Shown: piece after piece, positions 30,711-43,532 of the stretch
Numbering within the stretch: the first letter of the stretch is position 1
How the letters are laid out: the number at the start of each line of letters is the position of its first letter
Origin: Setoptus koraiensis
Taxonomy: Eukaryota > Arthropoda
Assembly: GCA_048013815.1 (NCBI GenBank)
Contig: CM106585.1
Coordinates: 13,578,001-13,642,000 of the forward strand
Reading direction: 5' to 3'
DNA: 64,000 nt
Translations under genes and position numbers: made by a program
Notes under the pieces: model-generated
Databases searched by the model: none
What the model saw: only the letters and a program-made list of their open reading frames with translations
What the model was told of the DNA's origin: nothing

Positions 30711-31910
30711 ATGAAGTTTGTTATACCAATTACCGCAGCTACAAGCTCAATAGATGACACCAGTTCAGATTATCAACAGGTCAATTATTTAATTAAATCC
30801 AGTCCAAAAGCGAACAATTACCTAATAACTCATGCAACAGCTACCAGCGCCATTAATGACCAGCGTCATGCAACCATGTCATCGGCTCCATTATCAAGCA
30901 CTTCAAGTGGCTTGCATCAAGCGGAGCCTGCTGAATCGTCTATGCAAGCATCATTCACGAATAACATGTTAATTAATAGTGATGATTTCCGAATATTTGA
31001 ATATGACAATTATGCTAACGATTATGATAACTATGATGAGTTTCAGAATCAGTTGTATCTCGATGATAATCAAAATCATCATACAACAAGTAGCAATAAT
31101 TCAGAGATGACGTCACCAGTGTCTGATGATTGTTCCATCGGCTATGGACAATGTTCGTGCAAATTCACCACTGGTCAATTAGGATACAATTACTATGATC
31201 ATAATCAGCAGCATCAACAGGAAATCAACCAATCCGGGGATGCGAATAATCATCATGTCGGCAACAATTACAATAGCAATAGCGATGATCTTGTTTATGC
31301 AACAACTGACACGGCTAGCTGTTCTGTGATGTCAATCTATGACCTAGATCGTAACGAGTCCCTCGGTGGTGGCTCGAATGGAGCAGATGACGCAGACGAT
31401 TCCCAATCTAATTGTAGCACAGAGTTGCTGGATAGCCCTGTCAGCAATGGGTTGGCAGGGACAAGCAACAAAATGGACAATGATTATAATAATAACAATG
31501 ATGATTCGTTTAATAATAGCCTAGCTATCAGCAACAGTAATTGGAGCATGTCGGAGTTTGTGTCGAAAGTGAGAAAACACACTAAATTGGAGCCAGCTAT
31601 TTTGGAATTATTATCTCAGTTAACCGATAATGAATTGATCAAATTGAACATACGCGATCTAAACAAACGCTTGGATGGGGCGCCCGATGAGCTGATAAAC
31701 AAACTGAAGCATCGTAGACGCACATTGAAGAATCGCGGCTACGCTCAAAATTGTCGCTTCCGTCGTCTACGAGTGCGAGTGGAATTGGAGAATCTGAATA
31801 AAGATCTTAAAGAGCGAATAAGAAGATTGGAGGCGTTAAATTTGGAGTTGATACAAAAATTAGAATCTAAAAGTAAGTTGGTTACAATGCTGAGGGGTCA
31901 GCGTAATTGA
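30711..31910 (+). CDS. Maf: Maf-family bZIP transcription factor (large Maf type)
   Basis: Maf factors bind MARE sites as bZIP dimers; the fly large Maf is traffic jam. The intronless frame gives 399 residues from MKFVIPIT, the first ATG in frame. The C-terminus has the extended homology region (LTDNELIKLNIRDLNKRL, about 303-320), the basic region RRRTLKNRGYAQNCRFRR (about 333-352) and a leucine zipper (ENLNKDL..RIRRLEALNLELIQKL). RGYAQ(S/N)CR is the Maf hallmark and rules out other bZIP groups. The N-terminal 290 residues are Asn/Asp/Ser-rich and acidic, as expected for the activation domain of a large Maf. The basic region departs slightly from vertebrate Mafs (FRRLRVR in place of FKRVQQR). 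Confidence 0.9.
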   Translation: MKFVIPITAATSSIDDTSSDYQQVNYLIKSSPKANNYLITHATATSAINDQRHATMSSAPLSSTSSGLHQAEPAESSMQASFTNNMLINSDDFRIFEYDNYANDYDNYDEFQNQLYLDDNQNHHTTSSNNSEMTSPVSDDCSIGYGQCSCKFTTGQLGYNYYDHNQQHQQEINQSGDANNHHVGNNYNSNSDDLVYATTDTASCSVMSIYDLDRNESLGGGSNGADDADDSQSNCSTELLDSPVSNGLAGTSNKMDNDYNNNNDDSFNNSLAISNSNWSMSEFVSKVRKHTKLEPAILELLSQLTDNELIKLNIRDLNKRLDGAPDELINKLKHRRRTLKNRGYAQNCRFRRLRVRVELENLNKDLKERIRRLEALNLELIQKLESKSKLVTMLRGQRN

Positions 31911-34333
31911 TGATGATGAGACTTCGAAGAAGCTCATGCGAAGAGATGGCGTGATTGCGATGATTAACTGGATTGCTACTCAGACAAGAGAAAAAAACAA
32001 AGCCTGCCCGATCAACTGCTTTTATACACACACTCACACACACTTAAACTATACGCTTTACAAAACTTAACAATGTGTCTTATGTAACTACTGGCCACAA
32101 TAAACATCATCTCATTTGCATAATATGCATTACATGCGTTAATAGTATCACCTGTTGGCTCTTAGTGGGCGCACTTCGTTTCGTTGGCTTGTGACAGTGA
32201 CATGAATTATGTGCGCAATGTTACGACGGCAGCAATGATCTCTGCCCGTGTTGTGAGCAGTTTAGGCGATGGTCGAAATAAAACAACTATCGTCCGATTA
32301 ATAATCCCTGATTTTAATGCCTGATGGCACCCTTTGTTCGTTGCGCCGCCAGCCAGCCCAAACGAACGAGATCCAATGAGAGAATGCAACGAAGAGCACA
32401 ATGACACGGCCACATTGAAATGTATACCTGTTGTAATAATAGTACCGTTGCGTGCCATCGATGTACTTTGTTGGTTGTTGCGTAACTGTGTTGGTTAGTC
32501 ATTATGTTCATTTAGGTATATTCGCACACTATTGTGGCGACGCCGCTGCCACAAACAACAGAAACAGCACATCATATCATATCATTTTTGTTTGTTAGTT
32601 AGTCTGTTTGTGGCAACGGCGGCTCCATCATGACGGAAGTGGATGATGTCATAATACAAATAAACAAAATAATTGCACACTACTCAGCGGGCACCGCAAA
32701 CGACGACGACAACGACGACGACTACGGCGACAATTGAATTGAATAGAAGATATCTAATCTCTGCCAGGCCATCTCTCTATTGTTGCTGGCCTGCGACCTA
32801 GTCACCAGCCAGCCAGCCAGCCAGCTAGATTTATGGCGTGCAGGGCCTCAATAAGTCATGCGAGGAACAGAGTGGAAAAGAGAGTCAGACGGCAACCAGT
32901 TTTGTTCACGACTAATTGAACGGAGGAATGACTCCGGCTAGAACAGTGTGCGGTTGGCGTTATTGTCATGTAGATTTTGATTAATATCATCAGTGCGGTA
33001 CAATGGGCGCCGCCCAAGTATTACCGCGCAGGGTGACATTTGTTGCAGTTGTTGTTGCACTAGTTGCTTTATTTGATCTCTCTGTCTCGTTTATTCATCG
33101 TATCCATTTACACTGTAATTTAGCCGTTGGTTTTATCCGCTGATTAGCGTTTTGTTTGTTTGTTTGTTCGTTGGGTCGTTATTTCGCTCGTTCGTTCGCT
33201 AGTCCGTCCGTTTGTTTGGTGGCAGTTCTCAGCCATCAGATAGCTCTCACACAGAGGGTCATCGCGTCCAACGGTAGGCCTTGGTGGCACCCATCAACAA
33301 CGGGTTTGAGGTGGTCCAGTAGCCAAGAAACAAAGCGCTCTTGCACTGTGTGTAATATGTTTGCCGAATGTGATACATGGCGCTGCTGGCGGGTGTCGCT
33401 GAACGGTTCGGTTGCAGCCCATTTCGAGGTAAACTTCTCTCTAGTTCTTTCTCGAACTGTGTGTGTGTTCTGTTTGTGCAAATTATGCAAATGTGGCCCA
33501 GTAAACCCGTTCACTCACATTAGCGGAATCTTTTTTCGTCTCTTGTAGCGGCAGCTTCTTGGCCGGACACAAAGTCCTACAACAATCGTAATCAACTAAT
33601 TCTCTTGACACAATCGAACATCAATTGAAATATTAATTATCCAATTGTTACGTTATCGCGTCAACCAGTTTCCAGTGTCAAGCTTTCCAGCTTCCAGTGT
33701 CATGTATGTATCAATATATGCAATCGAGTGCCATCGATCACAAAGGTTGCTAGCCTTGAATAGTTGGTGCTCTCAAGCGTGCCTTCTAGCGCAATGAAGC
33801 TGTCGCCAACAGATGAGAATCGTCGAAAGCCAATCAATCACGAGAAGCCCAGAGAAGCCCACAAGAGAACAAAGAATCCGCCAGCACAAAGCCCCAGAAA
33901 AGTGGGCTGTCAACAAAGCCAATTGATCGCACGCAAGTTGCTGCCATAGTTTCAATCCATTTCGATAGGTTAGCAGCCAGATTTGGCACACTCACACGAT
34001 TGCAATATCATGAAATTAGCCGATAAAAGAAGCAACAAGTGTGCTTCGTCGTCGCAACTCGTTCCTAGTCCCGCCACCAGAAAACTAACCGCCAGCTCGT
34101 GTTTGCGCGCCCCCTCATGCACCCGCCACCAGAGACAATTTGTGAGCAGCAGCAGCAGCCAAACGAACGGTCGATGCCGGCCCGACAGTCGCGGCGCGTC
34201 CGCCAGAAGAACCAAGAACAATCGCACGTCAGAATCGCCAGAATCGCCGTCATCATGCAACGCAAAAGTGATCAACCAGCTCAACTGGTGCAAGTCAAAC
34301 ACAAATATTCAAGCACGACGACATTCAAATTCA
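31911..34333. other. 2.4 kb intergenic region, Maf to PAN-ZP gene
   Basis: No gene was supported. A short (CCAG)n run lies at 32808-32825. An in-frame ATG at 33983 would extend the PAN-ZP protein by 117 residues, but that stretch lacks secretory features and is probably untranslated leader. Confidence 0.45.
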
Positions 34334-37300
34334 ATGAGCAAGTGCAGCTCGAGAAGCATTTTAGCGCTGTCGTTGCTGGTCGCGATTATGGGCGCCAGCC
34401 GACAGGCGCGAGCCTTTCAGACGGTGCCCGACGGTCAGTCGACGAGCGCCTGCTTCGGCGGCCTGCAAACCTTCGAAAAGATATCCATGTCCTCGTTTGA
34501 GCCGTCGCCCATTCTGACGGCATCGTCGGGCCCGGCAGCGCCCGCCAACAGCAATCAGCAGCAGCCGCCGGCGTTCAGTCAGGCGGGCGGAATTCTCATT
34601 CAGCAAGACGATCAGGCGCTCACTAGCGAATGCGTCAACTTGTGCAAATCGCAATCCAATTGTCTGTCGTTCGTCATCGACTACAACAAATTTGAGTGCA
34701 AATCGTACGCCGTCACTCAGCAGCAACTGCAGCAACAGTGGGCCCCAAATCACGACGACACGCTCGCGAAGCGCTCGTCGAACGCCAGCCTCGCAGAATC
34801 CGCGGGCCCCGAAAATCTGGCCTCGTCCGAATCCAGCTCGCCCCCCGGCCAGCAGCAACAGCGAATGCTGCTGCCCTCGGCCTCGGCCAACTATTTCGAA
34901 AAGATCTGTCTGGCCGGAGTGGCCACCAGGCAGGAGTTTGTGCAAGTGTGCGGCCAGGACAGATTGTGGGCCGTGGAGCGCGTAGTGGACGCCTTCTTGG
35001 ACGGATTCATCGAGAAGGAAATAACCAATGTCAACACCAAGGACGAATGCTCAAAATTGTGCCTGTTCGAGGGCCAGTTCGTGTGCCGCAGCGCCGACTA
35101 CGACCAAAACAACCGCTTGTGCCGGCTGTCCAAGGAGGACAGGCGCACCCAACCGCAGGCATTCCGGACGAATCTGAGGCCCGGCATCACGGGCCGCCAT
35201 TACATAGAGAATCAGTGCGCCACGCCGGGCCCCAGCTCGTGCGTCTACGAGACAAAGCGCAACGTTGGCGTGGTCAGTATGGATGCGCTAAAGTTTGCGC
35301 AAAGTGTCAACGATTGTCAGATGAAATGTTCGCAGGAGCAAACGTTCAATTGTCGCTCCTATTCCTATCACAACAACAGGTGCTTTTTGTCGGGCGACGA
35401 CAGCGTCAGCTTGTCGTCGTTGGTCAAGCTGCCCGCCAAGACCGGTTGGCAATTTGGCGAGCGCAAGTGCGTTGTGGAATTGTGCACCAAGGGCATATTT
35501 ACCTATGAGAAGACGAGCGGTTTTATATTGCGCTCGGCGCTGTCCACCACGATAGACTTGCTGGCGTCGTCGGGTTCCGCGCACGCGGCCCGCTACAGAA
35601 TGGCGGGCCCGCTGGAGGGGAGCGACGGGCCGGCCGGGCCCGACTCCATGTCCACGGCAGAGGCCAACACAAACCGGCTGCTGCGGCGCAACTATCAGCC
35701 GCTCGACGACGAGCCGCACGCCTACGTGTCCGACGATTTGCCGCACGCGGCCGACGATACGCTGAACGCCAGCGGCTCCAGCCAGCGGCACCAGCAGCGC
35801 CCGGCGGCCAATCGCAGCTCGCTTGCCGGCCATCACAACAGCGGCAGCAACTTGGCCATCACGGGCAACTGTCGGCAAGCGTGCGACTCGGGCTACCTCA
35901 ACTGTCCGTCGTTCACCATCGACTACAAGAACAACCGGTGCCAGCGGCTCGACCGGAACTCTCAGGGTCGCCACCAGGATCTGGTGGCGCGCGACGGTCA
36001 CTCGTACTTCGAAAAGATCTGCTTGCGCGTGCCAGAGATCATGTCCATGTGCCAGGACAAATACTGGATATTTGAGCGCGTGCTCGGCTACGAGCTGGCG
36101 CCCCATTTGTACGACAAGACGCTCAAGTTTGTGTTGAGCAGGCGCGATTGCGAGGAGTATTGTCTGGAGGAGCGACAATTTCAGTGTAGGAGTGCGCTGT
36201 ACAACGACGACACAAGCGATTGCAAATTGTCCCGCACGGACAGGCGTTTGCTGGCCGGCCAAGACGGCGGCTACTATCGCAACTTCAACGCCAAGGTGAG
36301 CTACCTGGAGAATCAGTGCATTCGCAATCATCAATTGGAGCGCGATCAACAGTGCCGCTACGAGCAACCCAAGGACGAGCCCTCATATCCTACATTCACC
36401 GAGATCATTGAGCCGGCCAGCGGGGCCCCAGCGAACAATGTGAGCGCGGGCGAGCACAGCGGCCCGCACGGGCTCGCCTACTGCGAGCAGTTGTGCAACG
36501 ACAACGCCCAATTTGAGTGTCACTCTTTCGGGTATTATTCCAGCACGAATCAGTGCTTTTTGTCGGGCGACGACATGGTGTCCGTAGGCGAGTCGGCCGT
36601 CACCCTGAGTCCGGGTTTTGTTTACTACGAAAAGAAGTGTCACTCGCCGGCCGCACCGACACCGGCAACCCGACCCACCAGCACCACTGCCGCCGGGCCA
36701 ACGATCGGGCCCGTCACGAGCGGCGACAGCGCGGACGGCACCTTGGGCACGTTCACAAGCGCGCCCGTGCCCAACCTGCCGACATCGCCGGCCATTGTTA
36801 GCACCACAGGCGGCACCACGAGCGGCGCCGCAACTGGCGCGGCCGCCGGCAATCAGCCCACGGAGCAGCTCACCACAACAAGGGTGCCGCCCCCGTTGCC
36901 GCAGGTGATACCGTTGTCGGCGACCCAGCAGCAGACCAACATCAACATAAACATCAATCCAGCGTCCGGTCCGGCGCACAACCGGCCCAGCAGCGGCGCG
37001 CTTCCGGCGGCGGCGGACGGTCCCAGCGGCGGCGCGGCAGACGAATCGACACCCGGCGACAGATCGCCGCCACAGGCAGACAACGGCACCCAGGAGACGG
37101 GCGCCGACATGGACGCCGACACGTACAAATGTGGCCAGGGCAACGTGTTCACGTACCAGCGGATAGCGGGATTTGAGCCAATTGGGGGCTTTTTGACGCT
37201 GCTGCTGCACGACAACCAGCAGCCGGGCATCGTGGACGAGTGCGCCCAATTGTGCAAGCGGGCCTACGAGTGTCGCGCCTTCGTCGTGGACTACACCAGC

Positions 37301-40300
37301 AACCAGTGTTACGCAATGCTAGAGAATTCGTCCGTGGGTCAGTTGAGTTTGCGCCAATCGCTGGGGCGCGACTATTTTGAGGGCTTCTGTTTGGGCCAGC
37401 AGCATTTGTACGTGGACAACGGCGGCGGGCATTCTTGCGCCAACAAGACCTGGATAAGCGATCGTATCGTGGACCAAGCGGTCATTGGGGTGCAGGCGCA
37501 ACAGGTCATAGAGCAGAGCGACCGCACTAGGTGCCGGCTGGCCTGTTTTGAGCAGCGTCTGTTTTATTGCAAATCGGCCATGTACGATTCGCAAACGAAA
37601 GAGTGTCGCCTGTACGGAATAGATCGCGAATCTACGCTTCACATGAGCCTGCTGTTCACTAAGGGCGTTGACTTTTTCGAGAATCAGTGCCACATAACCG
37701 CAAGCCAGTGCCCCTATGACGCAATAGAGCGAGATCTCACCATTGTCAGTGCCACCAAGTCGCTGCAAGCTCACTCAACGTTTGATTGTGAGCAAGCGTG
37801 CAACGACGAGCAAACATTCAATTGTAGATCGTACACTTATTTGCACAATTATCCGGATCAATTGCCAAACGTTTGCATATTGTCGGCGGACAGTCGCTCC
37901 ACCAGCCAAAAGGGCTCCATTCGAGAGCGCAAGCGAACACTGTACGCCGAACGCAACTGTTTCAACAGGAAGCCACGCCGACCCAATTCGTCGTCGGGCG
38001 ATGCCGCCACCGGCCTCATGGGATCGCCGACATCGTCTCAGGCAGCAACTGGCGGCACATTCACGCAGCCGATAGCCAAACCAGTGGGCGATCAGCCGAC
38101 CATTTCGTTCAATTTGTTGGGCTCAGCGGCCGGCCAAAACAACAATCACGCAACGCACCCATTCAAGCCCATCGTGCTCGATCAATCCTCGTTGCCGGCC
38201 CAAGACCTAGCCAATTCGCTGCAGCCAGGGTCCACAGCAGGTGACTTACCCGGCGGTCAGGCGGGCACAATTTGCGAGCCGCACCAGTACACGTTCGAAC
38301 GGACCTTCGGCTACGATTTTAGGTTTGCGCGTCGGGAACGGGCCCCGGTGCCCCAGTCGCTCGGTGTTGTTGTCGCTTGCCAGCAGGAGTGCTTGCTGCG
38401 CGAAGACAGATGCCAGGCCTTCGTCGTTGAGTACTCGCTGCCCTATCAGGGTTGTTTCCTGTTGGACAGCTCTGTCGGGGCCAACAAGAGGCTGCTGAGC
38501 CGAGCCACCAACATGGCCTATTTTGAGAAGATTTGCCTCGTCAGGACGGGCATAAACAACGATCTGGCAGTCATGCAGTCGTTGGCTCCATCCGTCCAAT
38601 TGCAACAACTGGAAACGAGTGGCCTGCAACACGGGGCCAGCTCGCCCGAACTGGCCATCGGCGCCACGGAACAGCAGCACAATCAATTGGTGCAGGACAA
38701 TCCCTGGCCCCAGACGGGCCCAAATCAATTGCCCTACTACATGCAGCAGCAACGTCTCGTTCAGCAATATCCCAGTCGAGCGTGTCCCAGATTGTGGTCG
38801 TTTGAACGATTCATCAACAGCAATTTTACACTGGCGCCCGAAAGAATCGTTGCCAACGTGCTGTCGCGCCTTCTTTGCGAACAATATTGCATCAACGAGG
38901 CCCGTTTCATTTGTCGCTCGGCCACCTACGACTACAACAATCTCACCTGTCGCCTATTCAAGGAGACCAGACGGTCAACATTGTCGCAATTTGTTCCAGT
39001 AACCGAAGTGCACAATTCATCGAACCTCACACCAACGAAAAACGCTCGCCAATCGCTCGCTGCCAATTACGAACAGCTAGCGGGTAGCCCCAACATTGAC
39101 TATGTCGAGAATCAATGTGTTCAGCAGCCGTCTTCGTGTCAATACAGGCCCATTTATGATTCGTTTTCGCCCTTTATCGACAAAATAGTCGCCTCTGTAT
39201 CGCTATCCGATTGTCAGCGCCAATGCGATTCAGAGCAACTGTTTCGATGCAGGGCAATCAATTATGATCCCGCCAACAAGGAATGTATGCTTCTCAATGA
39301 GGATCTTGTGACCTTGGACAGGGGCCAACAATCGCTAATTGAACGAAAAAACATCATCTACAGCGAGAAAGGCAATTGCGAATTGGTTAGTGTGCAGTGC
39401 AACCCGCAAGAGATGCTGGTCTCCATCAATTTCGACAGTCCATTTAGGGGCCGCATCTTGGCCAACGGAAATCCCGAGCAATGTTTTATTATTGGCGACG
39501 GCCAGACAACCATTCATTTTCCCATTGTGTTCGGCCCGAAATGCAACAGTCGCCAGGAGGTAAGTGTGATGGCGAGTTTCCGTTGTGCAACAGCAACAAG
39601 TCTCAAGCCTTTACTAATCATCCCGCCAACCGATTTGTTTTCTGATTACAGGGCCACAATACGTTCGTCAACGAGGTGGTGATTCAACAACATCCGGTGA
39701 TAATGACAGACAGCGACAAAACAGTTAGAGTTATGTGCTCGTTTGAGGCGCCAGATCAGACTATCACACTCAAGAACCCAAGCACAAATGGGGCCGGAAA
39801 AGCTGGAATAGACGTGAGCAAGTGAGTAGATACGAGTTTTGGCGATTCGCAAATATTTTTTAATGCTATTTCAATTGTCCATTCGCTTTTGCTTCTGCCC
39901 TGTCATATTTCTCGTTGCACGTTTGACGATTTTATTAATCCATTGTCATCTAACTGCCCTCAACAGCAACCCGGAGAATAGCCGAACCAGGCATGACAGG
40001 CCACCATTCAATTCTGTGATAAGCAACAAGTCGTCGCCGCCTATGGTTATTCTAAGGATATTAGATCTGAACGACAGAGATGCCACCATGATCAATTTAG
40101 GCGACGATCTGGTGCTAAAAATACAAATGCAATCGGGCGACCAGAGCCAACAGCAGGCCTCTGCGTTGAGTATATTTGCTCGCAATTTGCGAGCCAGAAG
40201 CTCCAACGGGGAATCACTGTTGCTCATAGACAACGATGGTTGCCCCGTTGACAATGCGGTTTTTCCGGCGCTCTCAATTGACCCCAGAGATGGAAAGTCG

Positions 40301-43288
40301 CTTTACTCAACTTTTAAGGCATTCAGATTTCCATCAAGTGGATTGGTCAATTTTGAGGTGCAAATTCGCTTCTGTCCCGAACGCTGCCAGCCAGTGCAAT
40401 GCAACAGAGGCCAATTGCAATCGTACGGCCGAAGGAGGCGCCGTAGAAGGAAGCGAGAGGCGCAAGTGACGCCGACCAATGTTTTTTCGTTGTCTGACAA
40501 CTTCGAAATGATAAACAATCCAGACGAGACAGTGACGCAATTCATTGAAACTGTCAATCCATCTGTGGACCATCAGATCGAAAGCAAAACAGAAAATAAC
40601 TCATTGCTTGTGATGAGCTCTAATCAGAGTGAAAATTACCACCAAAATAGATCCATAGCCATACCGGATGCCGGGGAAATAATGAAACCAGGAAGAGCTT
40701 TTCAAGTGTTGCGCGAGATGCTCCTCTCCGACTCTCAGCCTCTCTACAGCCAAACAATTAACACCACCGCAGATGTTACTGCCACTGTGGACACAAGTCA
40801 AGTGATTGATTCCTCATCGACAAGCTCGCCAACAGCTAGCATTAATACTAACGATAACTTGGCCAATACGAGGACACTTGCAGCGAACGACACCAATAAT
40901 TATCGCAGCAGCAACGTATTACCTGATATTGCGCCGGACACAAACGATTACTCCAGCAAATATCCAGCAACAGAAACCGGAAGCCAAGATTTCCCTCTTT
41001 CGCCCACTCCTATTGTACCCAGTGAAGAGTTTCATACAACATCAGGGACTACCCCAATGCCAGAGTTTGTTATAAATGACGCAATCAGCAATGGAGACAA
41101 TTTTGCTGAATCAAATACCGGCTCAACACAGTCGGAAATAACTACTTTGACTACAACGCTGGCAAACAAGGAGCAACATTCAACGACACGACCGATATCC
41201 GAGGACGGGCCCAAAAGAGAGAGGCCACTAAGTGAAAATGCGCTCACAGGAAGTACTAATAGGCATCTATCGGCAGACTACCAATCGGTGGTGCCGCCTC
41301 CAATTTTAACTCATGTCAGCCAACGAATTGTGCCAAATTATCTAGGTAGACCCATGTCGTTCAATTCGCAGCACAGCCAGGCAAACTCAGTGCTGACTCA
41401 GCACGCCATAACTGAGGCCCAATTGCGACCAGATACCAGTCAATCGCATTCAATAGATTTTAGTGTGATTGGCGATCCGAGATTCTCGCCGCCTGAACTG
41501 AGTTCGGGCGGCCAGATAATTCCGGAAATTTCGCATCATCAGGAGCACTCTGGCTTTGTTGTAAACAAGCAAAGACATCCACCAATCACAACAAGTGTCA
41601 TCAGCAACTCGCATCCTGGACACAGTGGAGATGTTGTCAACAGTTATCCAACAATAAAAGAATCTGCACCCGCAGTTAACGTCGACTACTCTAGCACGCG
41701 CTGGAAATATCAACAGGGCTTAGGTACCCAATTTGAGCCCATAACAACGCCAGTAACAACGGAAACACCATTCACAACGACAGTTTCATCGGTTCACAAA
41801 AACATTGGAGCTGCCAGTGATTATCCAGCTCCGTACGATCATTATGGCATCACTAACGAAGCCTATCAGTCGACCAGACCACAGTTACCGAGAACGAATA
41901 GCCGTGCTTCGGCCGCTGAGGTTCCGTTGAAATTTTCAATTCTGGTAGGCGATCAGAATCACAATCGTATCGGATCGGCCATTGGCTCGGCTAGTTGGCC
42001 CTCTGCTCATGTTGAGGATCTGAATGCAGCCACTGAGAGTGGACTCTCAGTAAAGAACTCAGAAAATCATAAATATGGAAAAGATAATTCTGATACATCT
42101 GGAGAGCATCGAAATTCCTCAGTAATCGATTTCGAGGCATCGCAGCAATCTAAGAGGCCCCCAGTCATGTCAAACACAGAAACGAACTTGCATTCAATCA
42201 ACAATACGTCCTCCTCGAACGCTGATAGACCACTAGATTTCGCAAATTTGGACAACAACGTTACTGCAATCTCGTCCAGTGGTCCAGACATTAGCGGCGA
42301 TACCAACACTAACTTCGATATGTTACCGCCTGATAACTCTTTGGACCCTTTGTTGCAACAACCGACCAACAACAGATCGTCTCTCACCCCTGCTATACAA
42401 TCTCAAGCGGAACTAGCTCATGCCGATTGTTCAATAGACAGTGCAAGTAGCCGCTTATGGCTGATAGTGTGGACAGGCACAATTGTGATAGTTTTAAATG
42501 TGGGCCTCGTTGTGATCAGCCTGATAATCTACTTTAAGAAAATTCATCTCAGTGGCAGACACAAAGTTAAGAGTATTCATAGGAGTCACGGTTGTGGTGG
42601 GTTCGGTAAAAAGTCCAAGAACGGTAGAAATCATTTGAGTACATCACTTGAGGCTAGCGAACACTTCTTTGCAAAATTAAACGGCCAACAAACTAGAGCA
42701 ACTACTAGATCATCTAGCATAAAACCTTTACAATCTACACAAGCCAGAAGCCACATCAATCAATCAACTGGTGAATTCCAATGGCCTAATTTGTCGTCTT
42801 CGTCGTCTCATTCAACCATATCCAGCATTACTTGTCCGCCACCTCCGGCCATGACAACTATGATACCCAGATCAAACAATCGAAATGGTCATTTGTTGCA
42901 ACATCACGATTTGGGTCATTTGCAACAGATGGTGACACAAAGATCGACAGCACCAATATACCAGAGTGAGTTCTATAATATAAATGAGATTGACAATGAT
43001 GATGAAGAAGACGATAACATCATCACATGTACTGTAAATCATGGCTTCGAACATGATGATGACGATTCAACAAAACAATTTTCTAACAGTAAAGATCAAA
43101 ATCACACAATGGAACCATCAACCAGCTTCGACAATCACAAGAACTTTGTGGCAGTCTCATGTGGCAAATCAAATAAAACGAAAGATTGTGACATGAAACA
43201 AAGTAACTGCCATTTGATGTCCAAGAGGTTCCTTAACGAAGACGACCAGTATTCAACGAATGCAAACAAAAATGACGCCCCATGGTAA
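34334..43288 (+). CDS. Giant PAN/apple-repeat ZP-domain transmembrane protein
   Basis: This is a secreted/membrane protein of the PAN-ZP class (NompA, trynity, neyo group), which shapes apical extracellular matrix and cuticle. Exons 34334-39559, 39652-39821 and 39967-43288 join in frame to give 2905 residues. A signal peptide (ILALSLLVAIMGAS) follows M1, which is why this start is preferred over 33983. Twelve PAN modules form four triplets at about residues 39-379, 383-769, 932-1209 and 1314-1682. Within each triplet the order is a YFEKICL-ending, an ENQC-ending and a DCxxxC..CRSYxY module. A ZP domain follows (about 1688-1950, with QCNPQEM, EQCFI, DGCPVDNAVFP and FCPERC), then a furin-type site GRRRRRRRKR, a 650-residue Ser/Thr/Asn-rich stalk, one membrane helix (about 2630-2657) and a cytoplasmic tail. 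The PAN part is GC-rich; the tail half is not. Confidence 0.85.
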
Positions 43289-43419
43289 ATATTAGATTGG
43301 GCATGCTTATAGAAAGTATCAGTAGATATGTCCTGTTAGTGTGAGGCTATAATGTATGTATATATATTAATGTATTATTTACAAGACCGGAATTGACACA
43401 GTCGTGTGTAAAATATGAA

Positions 43420-43425
43420 AATAAA
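43420..43425 (+). terminator. AATAAA polyadenylation signal for PAN-ZP gene
   Basis: Canonical hexamer 132 bases past the stop codon and about 110 bases before the end of the convergent WDR70 gene. Confidence 0.5.
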
Positions 43426-43532
43426 ACTCTCAATTAATCTGATCGTTACTCTCAACGGTTAAAGATTTCGGCTCCGATATTTAAGATTAGAGATGCTGAT
43501 CCAATATGGTGTCGTCTTGAACTCAATCAGCA

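Noticed and set aside
33983-34333. 117-residue N-terminal extension of the PAN-ZP protein
   Set aside because: It would bury the clear signal peptide that follows the ATG at 34334, so it is treated as leader.
34361-39087. Long frames opposite or out of frame with the PAN exon (up to 359 codons)
   Set aside because: High GC content opens alternative frames; the PAN frame alone has conserved cysteine spacing.
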